A DNA stretch of 12,877 bases from Ignavibacteriota bacterium. Lineage in GTDB: Bacteria; Bacteroidota; Ignavibacteria; Tepidaquicellales; Tepidaquicellaceae. Numbering within the stretch: the first letter of the stretch is position 1; the number at the start of each line of letters is the position of its first letter. Below are positions 1 to 5,680 of the stretch, piece by piece. Below the pieces are notes generated by a model that ran no database searches, had not been told where the DNA came from, and saw only the letters and a list, made by a program, of their open reading frames with translations. Made by a program: the position numbers and the translations under genes. The DNA lies in the NCBI GenBank assembly GCA_003158365.1, contig PMIW01000089.1, forward strand, positions 366 through 13,242, in the 5' to 3' direction.

Positions 1-25
1 TCCCGATGAACGAAGTGAATCGGGG
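1..25. repeat. Hairpin repeat, copy 1, downstream of doxX
   Basis: CCCGAT at 2-7 is the perfect reverse complement of ATCGGG at 19-24, giving a 6-bp stem with an 11-nt loop (a T-G wobble adds one outer pair). It starts 25 bases past the doxX stop, on that gene's 3' side. A degenerate relative lies at 1807-1827 after mnmA. Read on the - strand, both begin CCGATTC and end TCATCGGGA. It may be a dispersed palindromic repeat or a transcript-end structure. The window edge hides whether a T-tract follows on the - strand. Confidence 0.5.
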
Positions 26-49
26 CAGAATTCTTAATTCAGTATTACT

Positions 50-601
50 CTACTTCGTTTCCGTAAATTCAGCGTCCTTTATCACAGGTTCATTTACCAT
101 CTGAGCCGGAGTTTGAGGCGGTGTCGGTGGAGGCTGAGTTTCACCAACAATATTAATCTGCCTTGTTTCTTTTTTCTTCCTGTCCAGTAAAACATCAAAA
201 GAAACCGCACCTGCACCCGAAAACATTACGGTTAATGTACAGGCAAGCATCAGTAAATTATATGCAATCGGAGAAATACTGTATGCCGGCACATTAACAT
301 AAAGCTGACTGTATGAAAAAATAAATACCAGTTCGAAAATACTTAAGACAAAGCTCGTCAGCGGAGTCATAAATCCAATCAGAAAAAACGCCCCGAAAAA
401 TATTTCTGCAAACGGAAGAATAAATCCGAAAATAAAAGAAAGATTATCGGATAATATTCCCAGAGATTTTACGTAACCTATAAAGGCTTCAACATTCATA
501 GCTTTCTTTGCTCCTGCAACAATAAATATCATACCTATTACAAAACGGATTAAAAAAATACCGAATGAAGAATTCCCTCTTGCTTTAAATATAAGTCCCA
601 T
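50..601 (-). CDS. DoxX family integral membrane protein
   Basis: A 183-residue protein that reads as a DoxX-family (DoxX/SURF4-like) inner-membrane protein. Four hydrophobic stretches, roughly residues 12-32, 52-74, 78-98 and 110-130, give the expected four-helix layout. The first helix ends in the family-like segment VAGAKKAMN (28-36). The ending FSGAGAVSFDVLLDRKKK (127-144) matches the usual DoxX end, a short Gly-rich turn followed by S-x-D-x-L-L and basic residues. Beyond it is a soluble tail of about 40 residues with the Pro-rich run QPPPTPPQTP (156-165), absent from minimal DoxX proteins. The family is linked to quinone or thiosulfate redox chemistry and oxidative-stress resistance, but the substrate here cannot be read. 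The gene is divergent from mnmA across 95 bp and appears monocistronic. The ATG at 601 directly precedes the first helix. Confidence 0.85.
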   Translation of the reverse strand: MGLIFKARGNSSFGIFLIRFVIGMIFIVAGAKKAMNVEAFIGYVKSLGILSDNLSFIFGFILPFAEIFFGAFFLIGFMTPLTSFVLSIFELVFIFSYSQLYVNVPAYSISPIAYNLLMLACTLTVMFSGAGAVSFDVLLDRKKKETRQINIVGETQPPPTPPQTPAQMVNEPVIKDAEFTETK

Positions 602-696
602 AGTTTTTTATTTTATTAATTAAAATTTAAATAATATATTAAATTCTTACAATATATTTAACTTTTTTACCTTAATATTGTTTCCTATTTTGTATT
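602..696. promoter_or_regulatory. Divergent spacer between doxX and mnmA
   Basis: These 95 bp separate two divergent start codons and so must hold both promoters. The sequence is almost all A/T. AATATATT occurs twice, at 633-640 and 651-658, and each copy is palindromic; they could be operator half-sites or simply AT-rich composition. I could not assign -35/-10 boxes with confidence, and neither gene has a recognisable Shine-Dalgarno sequence. Confidence 0.4.
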
Positions 697-1788
697 ATGA
701 ACAACAAAGATATAACAGTAGTTATAGCCATGAGCGGTGGAGTTGATTCTTCCGTTGCAGCAGCATTATTGCAAAAAGAAGGATTCAGTCTCATCGGAAT
801 TACAATGAAAACCTGGGGATTCGATGATTTTCCCGAAAAAGATTCGGGCTGCTGCTCCCTCGAAGCAATATATAATGCACGCAATGTGTGTAACCAACTC
901 AACATACCACATTATACGTTTGATTTTACCGAAAGGTTTAATGATACAGTAATAAGAAATTTTATTGATGAATATATGCTCGGAAATACTCCGAATCCGT
1001 GCGTTTTATGCAATAAAACCATTAAATGGGGTGCATTACTCGAGAAAGCCGAATCACTCGGAGCGCAGTTTATTGCTACCGGCCATTATGCAAATTTAAA
1101 TGAACTCAACGGAAGGTATTTTGTCTCTAATGCAAAAGATACAAACAAAGACCAGACCTATGCTCTCTGGCAGGTCTCCCAAAATGCTCTTAAAAAAACA
1201 AAATTCCCTCTTGGTGAATATACAAAACCCGAAATAAGAAAAATTGCGGCAGAAATGAATCTGAAATCAGCTGAAACTCCTGATTCGCAGGAAATCTGCT
1301 TTGTCCCAAATGATGATTATCGAGCCCTGCTCGAAGTCCGAATACCTGACTTAAAAGAAAAACTAAATCATGGTGATATTGTTTATAAAGGGAAAAAAAT
1401 CGGTGAACATAAAGGATATCCTTACTATACCATCGGACAGAGAAAAGGACTTAATATTGCTCTTGGTAAACCTGTTTACGTATCTAAAATAGATGCGGAA
1501 AATAATATAGTTATAGTTGATGATGAAGATGGCTTATATAAATATGAATTTATAGCAAAGGATATAAACCTTATGAAATATGAAAGATTAGATAAACCTC
1601 TAAAAGCAAATGTGAAAATACGATACAAAGATTCAGGAGCACCGGCAACTATAGAACAAATCAACGGTACTAACATAAAAGTTATATTCGATGAACCGAA
1701 AAAGTCCATCACACCGGGACAGTCAACTGTCTTTTACGAAGGCAGTGATGTCATCGGCGGTGGGATAATAACAATTAATAATGAGTAA
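697..1788 (+). CDS. mnmA: tRNA-specific 2-thiouridylase MnmA
   Basis: A cytoplasmic enzyme that replaces the C2 oxygen of wobble uridine U34 with sulfur in tRNAs for Lys, Glu and Gln, using ATP and a persulfide from a sulfur-relay protein. The 363-residue length is normal. The N-terminal adenylation domain has the PP-loop SGGVDSS (13-19). The two catalytic cysteines are in NPCVLCNKTIKW (C105, equivalent to E. coli C102) and SQEICFVPNDDY (C201, equivalent to E. coli C199). The segment ATGHYA (127-132) and the C-terminal beta-barrel with YYTIGQRKGLNIALGKPVYV (243-262) are also typical. Position 102 is Cys where E. coli has Asp, a common family variant. The ATG at 697 sits immediately before the PP-loop strand, so the start is secure. 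The gene stands alone: divergent from doxX and convergent with the ABC gene. Confidence 0.97.
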   Translation: MNNKDITVVIAMSGGVDSSVAAALLQKEGFSLIGITMKTWGFDDFPEKDSGCCSLEAIYNARNVCNQLNIPHYTFDFTERFNDTVIRNFIDEYMLGNTPNPCVLCNKTIKWGALLEKAESLGAQFIATGHYANLNELNGRYFVSNAKDTNKDQTYALWQVSQNALKKTKFPLGEYTKPEIRKIAAEMNLKSAETPDSQEICFVPNDDYRALLEVRIPDLKEKLNHGDIVYKGKKIGEHKGYPYYTIGQRKGLNIALGKPVYVSKIDAENNIVIVDDEDGLYKYEFIAKDINLMKYERLDKPLKANVKIRYKDSGAPATIEQINGTNIKVIFDEPKKSITPGQSTVFYEGSDVIGGGIITINNE

Positions 1789-1806
1789 TGTTGAGCGAAG
1801 CGAAAT

Positions 1807-1827
1807 CCCGATGAGCTGGAGAATCGG
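1807..1827. repeat. Hairpin repeat, copy 2, downstream of mnmA
   Basis: CCGAT at 1808-1812 pairs with ATCGG at 1823-1827 around a 10-nt loop. It lies 18 bases past the mnmA stop, in the 100-bp convergent gap before the ABC gene. No T-tract follows on the + strand, so it is not a classical intrinsic terminator for mnmA. On the - strand an 8-base T-run (1857-1850) lies between the ABC gene and this hairpin, without a convincing stem before it. It shares both arms with the element at 1-25, but not the loop. Confidence 0.45.
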
Positions 1828-1888
1828 AAAATAATGAAAAATAAAGGTTAAAAAAAACGATCTTCCATTCAGAATTCACATTTCACAA

Positions 1889-2623
1889 TTATATTTTCTT
1901 ATCCGTCCTGTTAAGGAAGTTCCTAATTACTGGGTCGGTTGTTTCAACAAGCTCTTTTGGTGTGCCGTGAAAATAAATTTTTCCGTCTTCCATCATCGCA
2001 ACTTTATCCGCAACGCTGTAAACCGTGAAAATATCATGAGTAACAACAACTGAAGTTACTTTCAGCCTGTCTGCTAATTCCTTTATTAGTCCGTCGATAG
2101 AATCACTCATAACCGGGTCAAGACCGGTAGTGGGTTCATCATATAAAATGTATTCTGGATTGGTTGCAAGCGAGCGGGCAAGTGATACCCTTTTCTTCAT
2201 ACCTCCCGATAAATCCGAAGGTTTCATTTTGTGAGTTCCGGGTAGCCCTACCAGTTCAAGCTTTTCAGTAACTACTTCCAAAATATCCTTTTCCGACATT
2301 CGCGTATTCTCTTTTAAACCAAGACCTACATTTTCTTCAACTGTCATAGAATCAAACAGAGCTGCCCCCTGGAAAAGAAAACCAAATTTAGCACGTATTT
2401 TATAAATCTCTTTCAGCTTCATTTTAACAATGTCAACACCTTCAAAAAATATTTCACCTTCGTCCGGTTTCAGAATGCCGATTATGTGTTTTAGCAAAAC
2501 TGACTTGCCGCATCCGCTCTTTCCGATTACAACAAGCGTCTCACCCTTGGTAATGATAAGATTCACACCCTTTAAAACTTCATTCCTGCCGAATTTCTTT
2601 TTTACATTTCTTATGTCAATCAT
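1889..2623 (-). CDS. mlaF: MlaF-like ABC transporter ATP-binding protein
   Basis: A 244-residue ATPase of the Mla/Ttg2 type, which in known systems powers an MlaE permease that moves phospholipids between outer and inner membranes with an MCE-domain partner. All ABC motifs are intact: Walker A GKSGCGKS (34-41), Q-loop FLFQGAALFDSMTVEENV (Q85), signature LSGGMKKRV (138-146), Walker B ILYDEP (159-164, catalytic E163), D-loop GLDP (167-170) and switch His196. GAALFDSMTVEENV and DLSGGMKKRVSLARS are the segments that point to MlaF rather than another ABC family. The gene ends convergently with mnmA and starts divergently from the histidine kinase, so no mlaE or MCE gene is adjacent. The partners must be encoded elsewhere. 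ABC identity is certain; the Mla assignment rests on motif resemblance. Confidence 0.88.
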   Translation of the reverse strand: MIDIRNVKKKFGRNEVLKGVNLIITKGETLVVIGKSGCGKSVLLKHIIGILKPDEGEIFFEGVDIVKMKLKEIYKIRAKFGFLFQGAALFDSMTVEENVGLGLKENTRMSEKDILEVVTEKLELVGLPGTHKMKPSDLSGGMKKRVSLARSLATNPEYILYDEPTTGLDPVMSDSIDGLIKELADRLKVTSVVVTHDIFTVYSVADKVAMMEDGKIYFHGTPKELVETTDPVIRNFLNRTDKKI

Positions 2624-2735
2624 AATACAATTTAGCTTAATTCATAATTAAAAGAAATTTATAATAAGGTGCACTTTATATTGCAATTTCGCAGGTCGAA
2701 TCATATCACAAAACCCGTTTCCGATATTAATTTTT

Positions 2736-2764
2736 AGCTAATCCGTTCGGATTAGTTCCTTTTT
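2736..2764 (+). terminator. Terminator-like hairpin with no + strand gene upstream
   Basis: CTAATCC (2738-2744) and GGATTAG (2749-2755) form a perfect 7-bp stem around the tetraloop GTTC. One G-T and one A-T pair extend the base. On the + strand CC and then five T (2760-2764) follow, which is intrinsic-terminator shape. The nearest + strand gene upstream (mnmA) ends about 950 bp away with an opposing gene between. It could therefore end a short untranslated RNA, block antisense transcription, or be an operator. No T-tract follows on the - strand. Confidence 0.45.
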
Positions 2765-2878
2765 CATCCCCATGCACTATTATTTAATTCATATCGTTTC
2801 CTTAAATTATCAGCAACATTAGTAATTTATTAAAAAATAATAAGTAAGTATCTGACAGCATTAAATTTACGGTAAATG

Positions 2879-2909
2879 ATGACAGTATTCGATTCTAATT
2901 TTTTATAAT
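2879..2909 (+). promoter_or_regulatory. Possible promoter of the signalling cluster
   Basis: ATGACA (2879-2884, five of six to TTGACA) is followed after 19 bp by a perfect TATAAT (2904-2909), 16 bp before the kinase ATG. The spacing is long, the region is so A/T-rich that a chance TATAAT is likely, and the Bacteroidota housekeeping sigma factor prefers another consensus. Treat it as weak. Confidence 0.2.
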
Positions 2910-2925
2910 AAATATCTTTTTTCAT

Positions 2926-5190
2926 ATGAGAAATTTAGACAAGAAAGAAAACCGGACCCCGATTTACCTGTTGCTAATCTTTGTGTTATTCACAATCGGC
3001 ATTATTATTACGATGGTTCAATATTACAAGAGTTATGAGAAAAACTTTCGCAAAGAGGTAGAAAATCAGCTTACAGCTATTGCAGATTTAAAAGTCGCCG
3101 AAATTGTGCAGTGGAGGAAAGAGCGGCTTGCAGACGGCATTTTATTTTATAAGAACGAATTCTTTACCGAGCGTGTCATACGTTATTTCAAAAATCCAAA
3201 CGACCTTGAGGCAAAGAATGAGATTCACGCTTGGTTGATAAAAGCAAAAGCAGGATTTGGTTATGATGCTGTTTTTCTAATTGATACAAGTCATACAAAA
3301 AGAATAATCGTTTCTGAAAAAACCGAGCGTCTGAATGCAATTATTTCTCCACATAAATATGACTCTCTGAAGTCGGGCAAAATAGTTTTTGAAGATTTCT
3401 ACCGCGATGAAACGCTTCAAAAACTATTTCTGAAAGTTCTCGTTCCCATTCTTGATGAAAAAAATAACAATCAACTTATCGCAGTAGTAGAATTAAGAAT
3501 AGACCCTGAAGTTTATCTTTATCCTTTAATAAATAATTGGCCCACGCCAAGCAAAACATCCGAAACATTGATTGCCAAACGCGAAGGCGACAGTGTCGTA
3601 TTTTTGAATGAATTAAAATTTCAAAAGAACACCGCTCTTAATTTGCACATTCGTTTAGATAGAAAAGAAATACTTATAGTAAAAGCAATACTTGGAGAAA
3701 AGGGCGTTGTAGAGGGCTTGGATTATAAAGGTGATGAGGCGATTGGATATGCTTCTGATGTGCCGAATTCCCCCTGGTTTATGGTTGCACGTATCGATAA
3801 GGCGGAAGTGTTTGCACCTTTGAAAGAAAAACTATGGTGGATGATAGTTTTTGTTATTATATTAATATTCGGCATAGGTGCGGGATTAGGATTTATCTGG
3901 AGGCATCAAAGTGGTAAAACTTATAAAGAGAAAGTGGAAGCGGCAGATGCATTAATAATTGCTAACAAAGAACTCATCTTTCAAAACGAAGAGAAAGAAA
4001 AACGGGCAGCTGAGTTAGTTATTGCTAACAAAGAACTTGCTTTTCAAAATGCAGAGAAAGCAAAACGAGCGGAAGAATTAATTACCTCGGAAACAAGATA
4101 TCGCAGGCTTTTTGAATCGGCAAAAGACGGGATAATTATTCTCGATGCCGAAACAGGAATGATTGTTGACATTAATCCGTTTTTACTTGAAATGCTGGGC
4201 TATACTCACGAAGCTTTTCTTAGAAAGTATATCTGGGAAATAGGATTTTTCAAAAATGTTGTAGCAAATAAAGATAACTTTTTGGAATTACAGCAAAAAG
4301 AATATATACGCTACGAAAACCTTCCGCTGGAAACTTCAGAAGGTAAAAAGGTACACGTTGAATTCGTCAGCAATGTTTATCTTGTGAACGATAAAAAAGT
4401 AATTCAATGCAACATCCGCGATATCTCCGACCGTTACCTTGCAGAAGAAGCAATACGTAAATTTAATATAGAGCTTGAACAAAGTGTGGTTAAACGCACG
4501 GCACAGCTTGAAACAGCAAACAAAGAACTTGAAGCTTTTTCCTATTCTGTTTCACACGACTTGCGTGCTCCATTGAGACATATTAGCGGCTTTATTGAAT
4601 TACTGATTGAAAATAATTCACCTCAACTTGACAAAACAGGATTAAAATATCTAAACACAATTTCAAAGGCATCCGTTGAAATGGGAAATCTTATAGATTC
4701 ATTATTAATATTTTCGAGATTAAGCAGAGCTGAAATGAATCAAACAAAAATTAATTCAGGAAATCTTGTAAATAAAGTGCTCAAGTCTTTTAACGATGAA
4801 TTAGCCGGCAGGAATGTTGAAATTAATATTTCAAAGCTTCCGGATATAAAAGGTGACGAAAACCTGATTACACAGGTTTGGATAAACCTTATCTCTAATG
4901 CAATAAAATACACACGGAACAAAGAAAAAGCAGTGATTGAAATCGGAGGTAAAACCGGGAATGGTGAAACGATGTTTTATATAAAAGATAACGGTGCGGG
5001 ATTTGATATGAAGTATGCGGATAAGTTATTCGGAGTATTCCAGCGGCTTCATAAGTCAAGTGATTTTGAAGGAATCGGAATCGGGCTTGCAAATGTGGAC
5101 AGAATAGTAATGCGTCATAAGGGAAAATGCCGGGCGGAAAGTGAAGTCGGAAAGGGTGCAACATTTTTCTTTAGTATACCAAATAATTAA
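2926..5190 (+). CDS. Membrane PAS-domain sensor histidine kinase
   Basis: A 754-residue kinase with one extracytoplasmic sensor. After a short basic N-terminus come a membrane helix (about 13-32), a periplasmic region of about 270 residues (35-300; probably Cache-like, fold not verified) and a second helix (about 304-325). Next are a coiled coil containing two 21-residue repeats (345-386), a PAS domain (about 388-505) and a second short coil. The HisKA dimerisation domain has H-box SVSHDLRAPLRHI (541-553, phosphorylated H544). The ATPase domain has N-box NLISNAIKYT (654-663), G1 DNGAGFD (688-694), F-box LFGVFQRLH (701-709) and G2 GIGIGLANV (716-724). All catalytic residues are present. The kinase core is the type often paired with Rcp-like single-domain regulators, and one follows 27 bp downstream. 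The signal is unknown. The ATG has no Shine-Dalgarno, but the membrane helix placement supports it. Confidence 0.93.
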   Translation: MRNLDKKENRTPIYLLLIFVLFTIGIIITMVQYYKSYEKNFRKEVENQLTAIADLKVAEIVQWRKERLADGILFYKNEFFTERVIRYFKNPNDLEAKNEIHAWLIKAKAGFGYDAVFLIDTSHTKRIIVSEKTERLNAIISPHKYDSLKSGKIVFEDFYRDETLQKLFLKVLVPILDEKNNNQLIAVVELRIDPEVYLYPLINNWPTPSKTSETLIAKREGDSVVFLNELKFQKNTALNLHIRLDRKEILIVKAILGEKGVVEGLDYKGDEAIGYASDVPNSPWFMVARIDKAEVFAPLKEKLWWMIVFVIILIFGIGAGLGFIWRHQSGKTYKEKVEAADALIIANKELIFQNEEKEKRAAELVIANKELAFQNAEKAKRAEELITSETRYRRLFESAKDGIIILDAETGMIVDINPFLLEMLGYTHEAFLRKYIWEIGFFKNVVANKDNFLELQQKEYIRYENLPLETSEGKKVHVEFVSNVYLVNDKKVIQCNIRDISDRYLAEEAIRKFNIELEQSVVKRTAQLETANKELEAFSYSVSHDLRAPLRHISGFIELLIENNSPQLDKTGLKYLNTISKASVEMGNLIDSLLIFSRLSRAEMNQTKINSGNLVNKVLKSFNDELAGRNVEINISKLPDIKGDENLITQVWINLISNAIKYTRNKEKAVIEIGGKTGNGETMFYIKDNGAGFDMKYADKLFGVFQRLHKSSDFEGIGIGLANVDRIVMRHKGKCRAESEVGKGATFFFSIPNN
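3958..4083 (+). repeat. 63-bp tandem repeat, two units, in the kinase coiled coil
   Basis: Units 3958-4020 and 4021-4083 each encode 21 residues beginning IANKEL and containing FQN and KRA-E-EL. By my count 50 of 63 bases match, and differences fall mostly at third positions or in Glu/Ala swaps. The block joins membrane helix 2 to the PAS domain. Its 21-residue period is three heptads, so each added unit lengthens the signalling helix without changing its register. Confidence 0.85.
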
Positions 5191-5217
5191 TCATTATTAA
5201 TATAAAAAAATAAAATT

Positions 5218-5664
5218 ATGAAAGCAGAAATAAAAAAAATCCTTATTGTGGACGACAGTCCAAATGATGTTGAGCTTACTATTAAGGCTCTTAAGAAAAA
5301 TAATCTTGCAAATGAAATTGATGTTGCAGAAGACGGCGAAGAAGCATTAGACTATCTTTATAAACGGGGAAAATTTACCGGACGCGAAAATGTTAATCCC
5401 GCTGTTATTATAATGGATATAAAAATGCCAAAGGTGAATGGAATAGAAGTGCTTAAGCACATCCGCTCTAATCCGGAATTTAAATTAATACCTGTTATAA
5501 TGTTAACATCATCCGGCGAAGAAAAAGACCTTGTTGAAAGCTATAAACTTGGTGCTAATGCCTATGTGGTTAAACCTGTAGATATTACACAGTTTATAGA
5601 GGCAATAAAAGTTTTAGGACAATTCTGGGCTGTTATAAATCAACCACCGCCTGTAATTATCTAA
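5218..5664 (+). CDS. Single-domain (Rcp-like) response regulator
   Basis: A 148-residue receiver-only protein. It carries the acidic pair D12-D13 in ILIVDDSPNDVELT, phosphoacceptor D67 in IIMDIKMPKVNG, switch T97 in VIMLTSS and K119-P120 in YVVKPVD. A short insertion between the receiver's second helix and third strand (about residues 48-60, YKRGKFTGRENVN) is typical of the Rcp1-type regulators that serve phytochrome-like kinases. No output domain follows; the protein ends in a short Pro-rich tail (QPPPVII). It starts 27 bp after the kinase stop and ends 16 bp before the hybrid kinase, so the three are probably cotranscribed. Its likely job is to take phosphate from the upstream kinase and act by protein contact or pass it on; this is inferred from architecture and order. 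Confidence 0.94.
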   Translation: MKAEIKKILIVDDSPNDVELTIKALKKNNLANEIDVAEDGEEALDYLYKRGKFTGRENVNPAVIIMDIKMPKVNGIEVLKHIRSNPEFKLIPVIMLTSSGEEKDLVESYKLGANAYVVKPVDITQFIEAIKVLGQFWAVINQPPPVII

Positions 5665-5680
5665 TTTAAAGACTTCAGCA

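Larger units (their letters stand above)
2624..2925. other. 302-bp divergent intergenic region
   Basis: This region lies between the start codons of the MlaF-like gene (-) and the histidine kinase (+), so both promoters must be here. I see no credible gene: the longest ATG-started readings I traced are 16-18 codons, with no recognisable content. It holds a strong hairpin with a T-tract at 2736-2764 and a weak sigma70-like promoter match at 2879-2909. The rest is AT-rich and structureless by eye. Confidence 0.7.

Noticed and set aside
2693..2706. A T-arm-like stretch (GGTCGAATCA) suggesting a tRNA fragment
   Set aside because: No acceptor, D or anticodon stem can be folded around it and there is no CCA end.
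2773..2823. A 16-codon ATG frame in the divergent spacer, considered as a leader peptide
   Set aside because: No ribosome binding site, no regulatory codon run and no attenuator fold after it.
4895..5164. An 89-codon - strand frame opposite the kinase ATPase domain (and similar antisense frames at 672-905, 10875-11132 and 11587-11898)
   Set aside because: All lie opposite well-supported coding sequence, show no domain or biased composition of their own, and fit chance open frames.
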